From: Bradyrhizobium genosp. L
Lineage (GTDB): Bacteria > Pseudomonadota > Alphaproteobacteria > Rhizobiales > Xanthobacteraceae
DNA length: 64,000 nt
Assembly: GCF_015624485.1 (NCBI RefSeq)
Contig: NZ_CP061378.1
Location: forward strand, 4,154,001 to 4,218,000
Direction: 5' to 3'
Position 1 is the first letter of the stretch; each line of letters begins with the position of its first letter. Under the pieces are notes generated by a model that was not told the DNA's origin, made no database searches, and was given only the letters and a program-made list of their open reading frames with translations. The translations under genes were made by a program, and so were the position numbers. Positions 54,724 through 63,424 of this stretch are shown one piece after another.

Positions 54724-55245
54724 TTACGACTTCGGCAGCAGCTTGACGCCCGGCGCGGGCCACTTGCTGCCATGGTCGTGACCGCCCTCTCCGTCGGCTG
54801 GAATCTCGATCCAGCGGCTGACGCCCTGCTCGCATTCCTGGACGACCGGGAAATACAGCGTGGTGTTCGGCTTCAGCGCGTCGGTGAGGAAGGTATGCAT
54901 CACGAACTCGTCGTAGTTCTGGTCGATGAGCTTGCCGCCGCTCCAGGCCACCTCCTTGACTCCCTCGGAGAACTTGCGGCCGTGATACTCATACTCGGTG
55001 GCATATTTGCCGGTGATGGACTCGACGTTCCAGCCCGCCTTCGGCATCGGCTTCACCGCGATCACGCCGTCCGGGATCTGCACGCGAAGCTTGATGGTCG
55101 CCGAGCCGGCACAGCCATGCGGCACCGCGAATACGGCCTTGTAGGACGCGCCAATGGTCGCCTGCTTTCCTTCCAGGGTGACGTGGGCGATAGCCGGCGA
55201 CGTCGCGACGACTGCGATGGCGCCAGCGAGGAGCATGCGTTTCAT
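54724..55245 (-). CDS. DUF1775 (YcnI-like) exported copper-associated protein
   Basis: 173 residues. The signal peptide is cleaved just before His: AIAHVTLEGKQATIGASYKA, the N-terminal His that binds copper in YcnI. FAVPHGCAGSATIKLRVQIP and WNVES follow, the DUF1775 pattern. The C-terminus has GGHDHGSKWPAPG, a likely second metal site. It lies between PCuAC (8 bases) and CopCD (4 bases), so the three are one operon. Confidence 0.88.
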   Translation of the reverse strand: MKRMLLAGAIAVVATSPAIAHVTLEGKQATIGASYKAVFAVPHGCAGSATIKLRVQIPDGVIAVKPMPKAGWNVESITGKYATEYEYHGRKFSEGVKEVAWSGGKLIDQNYDEFVMHTFLTDALKPNTTLYFPVVQECEQGVSRWIEIPADGEGGHDHGSKWPAPGVKLLPKS

Positions 55246-55253
55246 CGTCGGCC

Positions 55254-55757
55254 TCACATCTTCTTCATCATCATGTGGCCGGAATGGTCGTCCCCGCCGG
55301 GAGCCTGCGCGCCGACCGCCTGCACGTCGAGCGAGACCGCGACCTTGCCGGCCTTCTCGAACTCCAGCGTGACCGGCACCTTGTCGCCCTGCTTCAGCGG
55401 GTTCTTCAGGTCGAACATCATCAGGTGGTAGCCGCCGGGTGCGAGCTTCACGGTCTTGCCGGGCTCGATGGTGAGGCCCTTGTCGAGCGCGCGCATCTTC
55501 ATCACGCCGTTGTCCATCGACATCTCGTGGACCTCGACTTTGCCGGCAGCATCGGCCGAGCCGCCGACCAGCCGATCCGGCGCCGTCCCCTTGTTCTCGA
55601 TCGTCAGGTAGCCGCCGCCGATCTTGGCGCCGTTCGGCGTGGCGCGGGTCCAGGCCTGCGTGATCACGAGGTCGCCGGCCTTGACCTCTTGCGCCACTGC
55701 AGGCGCGGCCAGCATGAGGGCAACGATCGCAGCAAGTCCGGCCAGTGTGTTTTTCAT
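55254..55757 (-). CDS. PCu(A)C periplasmic copper chaperone
   Basis: 167 residues with a signal peptide (AGLAAIVALMLAAPAVA). The PCuAC motif H(M)x10Mx21HxM is visible: VEVHEMSMDNGVMKMRALDK followed by GGYHLMMFDLKNPLKQGD. A His/Met-rich tail (DDHSGHMMMKKM) extends it. It binds Cu(I) in the periplasm and supplies copper to cytochrome oxidase CuA/CuB centres. AGGAG precedes ATG 55757. It is 37 bases after the receptor stop. Confidence 0.92.
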   Translation of the reverse strand: MKNTLAGLAAIVALMLAAPAVAQEVKAGDLVITQAWTRATPNGAKIGGGYLTIENKGTAPDRLVGGSADAAGKVEVHEMSMDNGVMKMRALDKGLTIEPGKTVKLAPGGYHLMMFDLKNPLKQGDKVPVTLEFEKAGKVAVSLDVQAVGAQAPGGDDHSGHMMMKKM

Positions 55758-55794
55758 GATTGATGCTCCTTTTGTTGGTGCGGACGCCCGCCAT

Positions 55795-58272
55795 TCAGAA
55801 GGTGTATTTCCCGGCCAGAACGAAGGTTCGGCCCGGGAACGGGTGGAACAGGAAGTATTGCTCGTTGAAGAGGTTATCGATGCCGAAATCGAACGCGAAA
55901 TTCTTGGTCGCGTTGTAGTGGACCTTCATGTCGACGACGAAGAAATTGTCGAACGCGCCATAGACGTGGGAAATGCGATCGGTGTTGTCCAGCGTCGAAT
56001 ATTGCTTGCCGCTGTAACGCGCCGCGACCGTGTACGCCCAGCTCTCGTTCGGCCGATAGGTCATGCCAAGCTTGGCGCGCCAGTCCGGCACGTAGGGCAC
56101 GCGCTTGCCGACCACGGTGGTCGGCACATTTGTCAGCGGATCGCGTCCGGTCCAGCTCGCATCGGCCAGGATTTTCGAATCGACGTAAGTGACGCTGCCG
56201 AACAGTTGCAGACCGGTGACGAGCACATTGTCCTTCTCGGCCGACAACTCAACTCCCTGCATCTGGATCGCATCGACATTGCTGACGACCGTGGTCGGTG
56301 TTTGCGCGCCGGTGACCGGATTGGTCACAGAATTGGTCTGCGAGATGATCGCATCGTTGGTTCGCTCCGAGAACAGCGTCAGGCGAACGCGGCCGTCGGT
56401 CCATTTGCGCTCGATGTTCAACTCGCCGGTAAAATCCTGCTCCGGCTTGAGGAATGGGTTGGCGAAGGTGGCGACGCCGCCGACCGTGACGTTCTGATAG
56501 AGCTCGGTCACGGTCGGATAGCGATAGGCCTCGCCGAAGTTCGCCGTGATGTTCCAGTCCTTGTTCGGATCGAACGACACCGATACCTTCGGCGAGAAGT
56601 TCGTCGCGTTGAGACTGGGCTGGTTGACCGCGGCGGTCGAGGTGATGACCCCCGCGCTCGTGGTCGTGGTGTTGAGATTGTAACCGTCGAGCGCCTGCCA
56701 GCTCTCCAGGCGACCGCCCAGCGTCAGCTTGAGATTCGGCGTGAGCTTCCAGGCATCCTGCAGCCATAGCGCGCCGGTGCGCGTCTCGCCGACACCGGTC
56801 GAATACAACGCGCCCGTACCGGTCGATGACGTCGCATTCCAGACCGAGGATGCATAGACCGGATTTTGCAGCTCGTAGCGATCGCCGTGGAGACCAAAAC
56901 TGATCTCCTGCGGGCCGTCGAAGCCGAACGGCCGCCAGATGCCCTTGGCGTCGGCGTTCTGCCAGTTGGTGCCGTCCATCCGAGTGATCTTGCCGTTCGG
57001 CGAATAGCCGATCCCGGAGGCCGCGACCGTGAACGGATTGAGTTGGGTGTCCTGAAGGTAGTTGTAGCTCGAGGCCGAGATGTCGAAATCGTAGACGCCC
57101 TTGGTGTCGCTCTTCAGCGAGACCGCGTTGCTGAGATGGGTCTGGTCCCAGATGTACTTGCCGGTGGCGAAGCCCGAGATGCCGGCGAAGGTCGGCGCGC
57201 CGGTGGCCGTCGAGCGCAGATAGGTCTGCGGATCGGAGACCTGATGGTTGTTCCAGACGCCGAGCGAATAGGTCGCCTGCACCGGCGGCGACACGTCGTA
57301 AGCGAGACGGAGATTGGCAGAGGTCTGCTGCGAATGCGCGAGGATGCCGGTGCCGACGACGTCGGCCTCCTGCCCGACCTTGTTCTTAGCTGCGAACGCG
57401 CCAGTGGTGCCCGCGGGGATGCTGCCGTTCGTCGTGTACGTCAGCGGCTGCTGATAGCTGTCGAGATGGTTGGCGGTGACCAGCCACGATAGCTTGCCAT
57501 CGCGATTGCCCGCCGCGGCGCTGGCCTGGCTGGTCGGATAGACGTCCTTGGTACCGTACTGGCTCCACGGCATCACCGAGACCGTCTCCTTGGCCACTGC
57601 GAACGGCTTGTCCGGCATTTTCGAGGAGATCAGCAGCACGCCGCCGATCGAGTTGCCGGGATAGGCGGCTGCGAACGGGCCGTTGAGGAAGTCGATCCGG
57701 CCGATCGCCTCCGGCGAGATCAGGTTCCATTTCGGCGACGCCGAGGTGTTGTTGTTGCCGATCAGCGCCGAGACCAGCAGGTCGTCGTAATAGATCAGCG
57801 TTCGCGCACTGGAATTGACGCCCCAGCTGCGGGTCGCCAGCACCGCCATGTTGTCGCCGTCGTTGCGCTTCCGCACGAACAGGCTCGGCATGTATTTGAC
57901 GGCGTCCTCGGGGTCCTTGAGGTTGATGGTCTCGTCGATCTGCTTCGAGGTGACGCTGTAGGACCGTTGCGGCAGCTGGAACCGGGCCACCGCGGGCGGC
58001 GTCCCAAGCGCGGCATTGGTGCCCGCCCGCTCCGTGGTGACGACGACGACCGGCCGGTTCTGCCGGGGCGCCGCGACCGGCGCGGTCCGATGCCGGGCCA
58101 CGGCCATCGGTTTGGCAGGCTTGTGGGCGGCCGGCTTCGGCGGCGGCGCTTCGACGGTGACCGGCGGCAGTTTCTGCTCGCCACCCTGGGCATGGGCGAT
58201 CTCGGCGGACGCCAGCAGCGCAGCCTGGATGGCAACAACGCTCATGCCACCGACGGCATGATAACGGAACAT
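55795..58272 (-). CDS. TonB-dependent outer membrane receptor, probable copper receptor
   Basis: 825 residues. A signal peptide is followed by a proline/lysine/alanine-rich stretch (residues 35-70) and a plug domain (SVTSKQIDETINLKDPEDAV, MPSLFVRKRNDGD, VNSSARTLIYYDDLLVS, NGPFAAAYPGNSIGGVLLIS). The C-terminal barrel ends in the plug-consistent FPGRTFVLAGKYTF with terminal Phe. Its substrate is inferred from its place in an operon of copper proteins. No cobalamin riboswitch is visible upstream. An alanine/lysine linker before the plug takes the place of a TonB box that I could not identify. Confidence 0.88.
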   Translation of the reverse strand: MFRYHAVGGMSVVAIQAALLASAEIAHAQGGEQKLPPVTVEAPPPKPAAHKPAKPMAVARHRTAPVAAPRQNRPVVVVTTERAGTNAALGTPPAVARFQLPQRSYSVTSKQIDETINLKDPEDAVKYMPSLFVRKRNDGDNMAVLATRSWGVNSSARTLIYYDDLLVSALIGNNNTSASPKWNLISPEAIGRIDFLNGPFAAAYPGNSIGGVLLISSKMPDKPFAVAKETVSVMPWSQYGTKDVYPTSQASAAAGNRDGKLSWLVTANHLDSYQQPLTYTTNGSIPAGTTGAFAAKNKVGQEADVVGTGILAHSQQTSANLRLAYDVSPPVQATYSLGVWNNHQVSDPQTYLRSTATGAPTFAGISGFATGKYIWDQTHLSNAVSLKSDTKGVYDFDISASSYNYLQDTQLNPFTVAASGIGYSPNGKITRMDGTNWQNADAKGIWRPFGFDGPQEISFGLHGDRYELQNPVYASSVWNATSSTGTGALYSTGVGETRTGALWLQDAWKLTPNLKLTLGGRLESWQALDGYNLNTTTTSAGVITSTAAVNQPSLNATNFSPKVSVSFDPNKDWNITANFGEAYRYPTVTELYQNVTVGGVATFANPFLKPEQDFTGELNIERKWTDGRVRLTLFSERTNDAIISQTNSVTNPVTGAQTPTTVVSNVDAIQMQGVELSAEKDNVLVTGLQLFGSVTYVDSKILADASWTGRDPLTNVPTTVVGKRVPYVPDWRAKLGMTYRPNESWAYTVAARYSGKQYSTLDNTDRISHVYGAFDNFFVVDMKVHYNATKNFAFDFGIDNLFNEQYFLFHPFPGRTFVLAGKYTF

Positions 58273-58359
58273 GGGTGAATCCTGACACCGGCTGTTCGGC
58301 CGGCTTGCTCAAGGGCACTGGCCGATGCGCAAGGCGCGCTCCGGCCGCGAGAGACGTCG

Positions 58360-58740
58360 TCAGGACAAGGATGGCGGGCCGCGGGCCTGCGCGTGGGAGC
58401 CGGCATGCGACCGGTCGAGGCGTGAAGCGAAGCCGTGCCAGACGATCGCGCCCGGGACGCGTTCGACGGCGGCTGCTAAGGCTTGCGGGGCGTCGAGCGG
58501 CGCACCGGTCTGCAACACGCTGCAGGCGGCGCAGCAGCCATCGTGGGCCTGGTGCCCGGTCTGGTCGTCTTGTCCACTTCCGGGGTTTGCGCCGTGGCAG
58601 ATGCTGGCTACGGCCAGCGGATCGGACAAAGCGAGGCTCATCGCCCAGCAGGCACCGATCGGTGCGAAAATCTGCACCAACAGGGCAACCAGGACGATTG
58701 GCAGGAAATTCTTCAGCCGCCGGCGCATCGCAAAACCCAT
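58360..58740 (-). CDS. DUF2946 protein, first gene of the copper operon
   Basis: 126 residues. One N-terminal membrane segment (FLPIVLVALLVQIFAPIGAC) and a mature part with clustered Cys and His: ASICHGANP, GHQAHDGCCAACSVLQ, the DUF2946 pattern. The CxxC-like and His residues suggest soft-metal binding. It is 87 bases upstream of the TonB receptor in the same direction. ATG 58740 is used; ATG 58728 (four codons later) is better spaced from GGATGGG. Confidence 0.8.
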   Translation of the reverse strand: MGFAMRRRLKNFLPIVLVALLVQIFAPIGACWAMSLALSDPLAVASICHGANPGSGQDDQTGHQAHDGCCAACSVLQTGAPLDAPQALAAAVERVPGAIVWHGFASRLDRSHAGSHAQARGPPSLS

Positions 58741-58984
58741 CCGCAGAGGAACTAATCACCACAGACCTTGGAAGTCGAGACACCGTTCGGCTTCTGTCTA
58801 TTCCAACGGCAGGAATTGCCCCGTCGTGGCGGTTGCGCCACGGACGTTCGCATCCGCCGTATCCCCTTACCCCACAGCGCGATTTCGGGACCGCACCTGC
58901 AACTGGCGGTGGCATCATCCCAATCATTTCGCAAACTGCTCGAAATTTGAACAATCGTTGCCGAAAATGGTGACAAGCCCAGAA
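58741..58984. other. Gap upstream of the DUF2946 gene
   Basis: No coding frame with support on either strand. It must contain the promoter of the minus-strand copper operon and probably that of the small RNA on the plus strand. The sequence TTGAAC near 58,947 could be a -35 element, but no good -10 partner was seen. Confidence 0.3.
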
Positions 58985-59164
58985 AGATGGTCTACCAATT
59001 CGGGCTCAGGCCAGCCGTGAGGTGTGTCCTGGTGGTCCAAGTCTCGGGAGGAGCCCGGCGCGCACAAGCAGCGTCACCCCATCAATCAAGATCAAATCGC
59101 ATTTTTGGGGCAAATAGGGTCGACACAATTTTTGGAGCAGGGCTTGGAGCCCTGCTCTTTTTTT
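58985..59164 (+). ncRNA. Candidate small RNA ending at a strong terminator
   Basis: A plus-strand stretch with no protein gene ends in a near-perfect terminator (59135-59164), so something is transcribed here. The 5' end is not defined. A 7-bp stem CGGGCTC (59001-59007) with GAGCCCG (59051-59057) encloses a further CCAG/CTGG pairing. The frame open across it (58987-59223) runs through the terminator and is not protein-like. I know no family that matches. Confidence 0.45.
59135..59164 (+). terminator. Strong rho-independent terminator
   Basis: GAGCAGGGCT (59135-59144), loop TGG, AGCCCTGCTC (59148-59157): a perfect 10-bp stem followed by seven T (59158-59164). It is on the plus strand, 21 bases before the broken globin gene, with no protein gene upstream on that strand. 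Confidence 0.92.
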
Positions 59165-59185
59165 GTGTGATGATCGCGATCGCCA

Positions 59186-59716
59186 ATGACATCATCATCC
59201 AATCCGATCGAACAGAGCTTTGAGCTTGCCGCCGCGGTTTGCGATGATCTGACGCCGCTCGTCTATCAACGCCTGCATCGCGAATACCCCGAGACGCGCG
59301 CGATGTTTCGCAGCGAAGGCAGCGAACCTGTGAAGGGTTCGATGCTCTCGCTGACCATCGAAGCCATCCTCGATTTCGCAGGCGAACGGCGCGGACATTT
59401 TCGCCTGATCGAATGCGAGGTGTCGTCGCATGACGCCGCGTGATCAGCAAAAGTGGAAGCCGGTTTTGCGTCCGATCGCGCGCTAATCTTTAATCGGCGC
59501 ATGATCTTATCGCCGAACCGCATACACTTCTGCGGATCATGCGCTGGCACGCCGCGCGAGCTGTTCATCGCGTTCTTCGCCGTGATCGCCGATACGCTGC
59601 GCGAGCTTCTCGCGGAGCAATGGTCCGACGAGATCGATGCTGCATGGCACAAGCTGTTGCGCGATGTCGAAGCCATCGTGCTGCAGCAGCAACATCTGGT
59701 CGGCGAGACACCGTAG
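59186..59716 (+). pseudogene. Globin-like gene interrupted by a 105-bp repeat
   Basis: The first 85 codons read MTSSSNPIEQSFELAAAVCD and continue to ECEVSSHDAA; the rest of the globin (AGTPRELFIAFFAVIADTLR, EIDAAWHKLLRDVEAIVL) resumes in the same frame after a repeat. Removing bases 59441-59545 restores one open frame of 141 codons: HDA-AGTPREL. The repeat adds a TGA (59441-59443), so a full globin cannot be made. The N-terminal and C-terminal parts look like a small single-domain globin of the bacterial type; the distal/proximal His cannot be assigned by eye. The first fragment alone would lack most of the haem pocket. Confidence 0.8.
59441..59545. repeat. 105-bp palindromic repeat inserted in the globin gene
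   Basis: The element begins TGATCAGCAAAAGTGGAAGC and ends with an imperfect inverted copy (ATACACTTCTGCGGATCATG); outer arms share TGATC-n-GCA-n-AAGTG-n4-CGGTT when one is reversed. It resembles the repeat at 28470-28575 at AAGTGGA-n-CCGGTT. Its length is a multiple of three, but its first codon is TGA. No obvious target duplication flanks it. Confidence 0.8.
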
Positions 59717-59804
59717 CGTCGCCGTTCCGATTGTGACACACTCGCTTGATCCGCGGCGCGTGCAACTGACGCCGACGAGAAAAAACATGAGGGAGCCAAC
59801 AACG

Positions 59805-60827
59805 ATGCCAGGGATGGACAAGTCGTCGACGACAAGGCGCGACCTTTTGCAGATCGCGGCAGCCGGAGGAGCCGCCGCAGGCCTGTTCGGAATGGGGATG
59901 ACCTCCGCGCTCGCGGCCGAGATGGGCCGCTCCGAGAAGCCGCTGAAAGCCGCCTTCTCCAACGCCGGATTGCAGGCCACCTGGTGTGCCCAGGGCAAGC
60001 AGGCCGCCGAGTTCTGGGGCAAGCTGTTCAATGTCGAGGTGACCTGGTTCGACGGCCAGCTCGATGCCGTCAAGCAGCGCGCCGCGATCGACAACATGGC
60101 CTCGCAGAAATGGGACTTCGTCGCGATCCAGGCCTTCGGCATCGGCACCCTCACCCAGCCGGTGCAGAAGATGATCGACGCCGGCACGCCGGTCATCGAC
60201 ATGGACACGCTGATTGCGCCGCTCGATCAGATCAACGTCCACTCCTTCCTCGCCCCCGACAACGAGTTCATGGGCGCCTCGGTGACGCAGGCGCTGTGCA
60301 ACGCCATCGGCGGCAAGGGCAAGATGATCATGACCCAGGGCGCGCTCGGCCACACCGGCGCGCAGGGCCGCGCCAAGGGCTTCAACTCCGTCGTCAAGCA
60401 GTTCCCGAACATCGAGGTGCTGGACACCCAGCCCGGCGACTGGGACGTGTCGAAGACCGCCCGGCTCTGGGAAACCTACCTGACCAAGTATCCGCAGATC
60501 GACGCGGCGTTCTTCCACAATGACGACATGGCGCTGGCCGCCGCCAACATCATGAAGGCGCACAACCGCACCAACATCCTGATCGGCGGCGTCGACGCCA
60601 TGCCGCCGGCGATCCAGGCGGTCAGCGAGGGCCGCATGTTCGCGACCGTCCGCAATCCCTCCTGCCGTATCCATGGCGGTGCGATCGTCGCGGGGGTCGC
60701 GGCGGTCGTGAACGGCGAAAAGACCGGCCAGGGCGGCATCCCGAAGAACGTCGTGACCGACGGTCCCGTCGTGACCAAGGCCAATGCCCCGGGCATGCAA
60801 TGGATGGAGGATCACTTCCTGATTTGA
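59805..60827 (+). CDS. Sugar ABC transporter substrate-binding protein
   Basis: 340 residues. A Tat-type signal with twin Arg (TTRRDLLQIAAAGGAAAGLF) directs folded export. The mature protein is a periplasmic-binding fold of the RbsB/XylF class: KPLKAAFSNAGLQATWCAQG, WDFVAIQAFGIGTLTQPVQK, GTPVIDMDTLIAPLDQIN, and AAFFHNDDMALAAANIMKAH. ATG 59805 follows GGGAG by 9 bases; an ATG six codons earlier has a poor site. With the ATPase and permease that follow, it makes a complete importer. The sugar is not known. Confidence 0.92.
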   Translation: MPGMDKSSTTRRDLLQIAAAGGAAAGLFGMGMTSALAAEMGRSEKPLKAAFSNAGLQATWCAQGKQAAEFWGKLFNVEVTWFDGQLDAVKQRAAIDNMASQKWDFVAIQAFGIGTLTQPVQKMIDAGTPVIDMDTLIAPLDQINVHSFLAPDNEFMGASVTQALCNAIGGKGKMIMTQGALGHTGAQGRAKGFNSVVKQFPNIEVLDTQPGDWDVSKTARLWETYLTKYPQIDAAFFHNDDMALAAANIMKAHNRTNILIGGVDAMPPAIQAVSEGRMFATVRNPSCRIHGGAIVAGVAAVVNGEKTGQGGIPKNVVTDGPVVTKANAPGMQWMEDHFLI

Positions 60828-60836
60828 GCGGCCCGC

Positions 60837-62339
60837 ATGTCTGAGGGACGCTCCCCGATCCTCGAGTTGAACCAGATCACGAAGGCCTTCGGCGGTGTCG
60901 AAGCCCTTCGTGGGGTCGACTTCGCGCTGCGCGCCGGCGAGATCCACGGTCTCGTCGGCGAGAACGGCGCCGGCAAGAGCACGCTGATGAAGATCATCGC
61001 CGGCGTGCATCCGGAATTCTCCGGCCGCTTCATGCTGGACGGCAAGGAGACCCGCTTCCGCTCCACCCGCGACGCGCATGCCGCCGGCATCGGCATGGTG
61101 CATCAGGAGCTCAGCGTCGCCCCCGATCTCACCGTCGCCGAGAACGTCTTCCTCGGCAACCAGCCGACCAACAAGCTTGGCGTGGTGCAATGGCGGCGGA
61201 TGGCGCGCGAGGCCGGCGAGCAGCTCGCTCGCTTCGGCATCGACGTCGATCCGATGAGCAGGCTCGGCGACCTGCCGATCGGGCTGCAGCAGCTGATCGA
61301 GATCGCCCGCGTGTTGTTCTCCGGCGCGCGCATCATCATCCTGGACGAGCCGACCTCGGCGCTGTCGCCGCCCGAGGTCGAACGTCTCTTCGCCACGCTC
61401 AGGAAGCTGCGTGGCGAAGGCACCAGCATCGTCTTCATCTCGCATTTCATCGAAGATATCCTGCGCGTCTCCGATCTCGTGACGGTGTTCCGCAACGGCC
61501 GCAAGGTCGCCGAGACCGCTTCCGCCGACACCAGCAAGGGCGCGCTGATCGAGGCCATGATCGGCCGCGGCGGCGAGGCGCTCGAGCACAGCTATACCGA
61601 CGATCTGATGCTGCCTGCGCCGAACGCCGGCGCGGTGGTGCTGAAGGTCGACCAGCTCTCGCTCGGCCGCAGCCTGCAGGATGTCTCGTTCGAGGCGCGC
61701 TCCGGCGAGGTGCTCGGCGTCTACGGCTTCATGGGCTGCGGACAGCTCGAGCTGTCGCGCATCCTGTTCGGCAAGCTCAAGCCCGACGGCGGCACGCTCG
61801 CGGTCGACGGCGCGGCCCGCAGGTTCCGCAGCACTGCCGATGCACGGCGCGCCGGCGTCGCGCTGGTGCCGGAGAGCCGGCGCGCGATGCTGTTTCACCA
61901 GGAGCCGGTCTACAAGAACGTCTCGATCAGCATCCTCGACCGCATCTCCGCTTTGCTGCTCAAGCCGATGACCGAGCGCGCGATCGCCCAGCGCCAGGTC
62001 GAGCAGTTGCAGATCCGGCCGCCGGTGGTCGGCCTCGACCTCGGCATGCTCTCCGGCGGCAACCAGCAGAAGGTGGCGCTGGCGAAATGGCTGACCTACC
62101 CGCCGCGCCTGCTGGTGCTGTGCGAGCCGACCCGCGGCATGGATGTCGGGGCCAAGAACGACGTGATCAACATCGTCCGCGATCTCCGCGCCAAGGGACT
62201 GGCGATCATCGTGCTGTCGACCGAGCCGGAGACGGTGCTGTCGCTGGCCGACCGCATCCTGGTGCTGAAGCGCGGCGCGGTGGTGCGTGAATTCGCCGGC
62301 GAAGCGGTGAGTAAAGACAGGCTGCTGCAGGCGGCGTGA
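60837..62339 (+). CDS. Sugar ABC transporter ATP-binding protein (RbsA/XylG type)
   Basis: 500 residues with two ATPase domains. First: Walker A GLVGENGAGKSTLMKI, signature LPIGLQQLIEIARVLF and Walker B IIILDEPTSALSPPE. Second: the degenerate Walker-A region GEVLGVYGFMGCGQLELSRI (no GKS/T), signature LSGGNQQKVALAKWL, Walker B LLVLCEPTRGMDVGAK. This asymmetry is normal for RbsA-like proteins. It follows the binding-protein gene by 9 bases. Confidence 0.95.
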   Translation: MSEGRSPILELNQITKAFGGVEALRGVDFALRAGEIHGLVGENGAGKSTLMKIIAGVHPEFSGRFMLDGKETRFRSTRDAHAAGIGMVHQELSVAPDLTVAENVFLGNQPTNKLGVVQWRRMAREAGEQLARFGIDVDPMSRLGDLPIGLQQLIEIARVLFSGARIIILDEPTSALSPPEVERLFATLRKLRGEGTSIVFISHFIEDILRVSDLVTVFRNGRKVAETASADTSKGALIEAMIGRGGEALEHSYTDDLMLPAPNAGAVVLKVDQLSLGRSLQDVSFEARSGEVLGVYGFMGCGQLELSRILFGKLKPDGGTLAVDGAARRFRSTADARRAGVALVPESRRAMLFHQEPVYKNVSISILDRISALLLKPMTERAIAQRQVEQLQIRPPVVGLDLGMLSGGNQQKVALAKWLTYPPRLLVLCEPTRGMDVGAKNDVINIVRDLRAKGLAIIVLSTEPETVLSLADRILVLKRGAVVREFAGEAVSKDRLLQAA

Positions 62340-62351
62340 TGGAGTGGCAAG

Positions 62352-63386
62352 ATGGCAAGCAGTGACGGCGCGACGAGGCCGGCGGATCAGAAACGGCCGC
62401 GCGGGCTGGCGACCTTCCTGCGCTCGCAGATGCGCAACATCGCGCCGTTCCTCACCCTGATCTTCCTCAGCGCCTTCTTCGCGATCGCGAGCCCGTCGTT
62501 CGCGACCATCGACAATGTCGGCAACATCCTGACCCAGGTATCGGTCACCGGCATCATCGCCGTCGGCCTCACCTTCGTCATCCTGTGCGCGGAGATCGAT
62601 CTGTCGGTCGCCAGCATCGCCAACGTCACCGGGATCGCGGTCGCCTATTTCACGATGCAGGAATCCTACGTCAACATCGCCAACGTCCCGATGCCCGGCT
62701 GGGCCGCGATCCTGCTGGCGCTGGCGCTGTGCGCGCTGCTCGGCCTGGTCAACGCGCTCGGGCTGACCATGATCGGCATCCCCTCCTTCATCATGACGCT
62801 GGCCATGATGCAGATCGCGGCCGGCGTCTCGGCGCTGCTGGTGCGCGGCCAGATCGCCTACAAGGTGCCGGACCTGATCACGACGCTCGGCTCGGGCTCG
62901 ATCGGGGGCATCCCCTGGATCGTGATCGTCGCCGCCGTGATGCTGCTCGGCGGCCATCTGGTGCTGACCTACACGCGGTTCGGCCGCTACGTCTACATGG
63001 TCGGCGGCAACCGCGAGGCCGCCGAATTCTCCGGCCTCAACGTCAAGCTGATCCTCGGCAGCGTGATGGTGATCTCGGCAGTCTGCTGCGGCATCGGCGG
63101 CATGCTCGGCGTCGCGCATTTCGGCAGCGCGCAGCAGAACGAGTTCGATACCTATCTGCTCGACTCCATCGCGGCAGTGGTGGTCGGCGGCACCAGCCTG
63201 TTCGGCGGCCGCGGCGGCATCGGCAACACCATCGTCGGCCTGTTCGTGCTCGGCGTGCTCAACAACGGCCTCGACCATGTCAACATCGACAGCTTCCTCA
63301 AGATCCTGATCCGCGGCCTGATCCTGCTCGCCGCGCTGATCATCAACGTGTATGCGCAGCGGCTACGGGAGCAAGCGGCGGACTAG
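62352..63386 (+). CDS. Sugar ABC transporter permease (RbsC type)
   Basis: 344 residues, about eight to ten membrane segments of the BPD_transp_2 family: VTGIIAVGLTFVILCAEIDL is the typical motif, then VNALGLTMIGIPSFIMTLAM, and AVVVGGTSLFGGRGGIGNTI near the C-terminus. It completes the transporter begun at 59805 and follows the ATPase by 12 bases. No sugar-metabolism gene follows in the window, so the substrate remains open. Confidence 0.94.
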   Translation: MASSDGATRPADQKRPRGLATFLRSQMRNIAPFLTLIFLSAFFAIASPSFATIDNVGNILTQVSVTGIIAVGLTFVILCAEIDLSVASIANVTGIAVAYFTMQESYVNIANVPMPGWAAILLALALCALLGLVNALGLTMIGIPSFIMTLAMMQIAAGVSALLVRGQIAYKVPDLITTLGSGSIGGIPWIVIVAAVMLLGGHLVLTYTRFGRYVYMVGGNREAAEFSGLNVKLILGSVMVISAVCCGIGGMLGVAHFGSAQQNEFDTYLLDSIAAVVVGGTSLFGGRGGIGNTIVGLFVLGVLNNGLDHVNIDSFLKILIRGLILLAALIINVYAQRLREQAAD

Positions 63387-63424
63387 GGACGGCATTCGGA
63401 TCGAATGCGTGCAAGCCGGCACGA

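Noticed and set aside
58741..59134. Cobalamin riboswitch before the TonB receptor operon
   Set aside because: I looked for the B12-box pattern on the minus strand and did not find it; the operon contents point to copper.
58987..59223. A 78-codon plus-strand frame across the terminator
   Set aside because: It contains a 10-bp stem and a T run that would end transcription inside it; no ribosome binding site.
59565..63278. A 1237-codon open frame on the minus strand
   Set aside because: It is antisense to the sugar ABC transporter genes, whose protein motifs are clear. Long antisense frames are common in GC-rich DNA; the sequence is low-complexity and has no domain.
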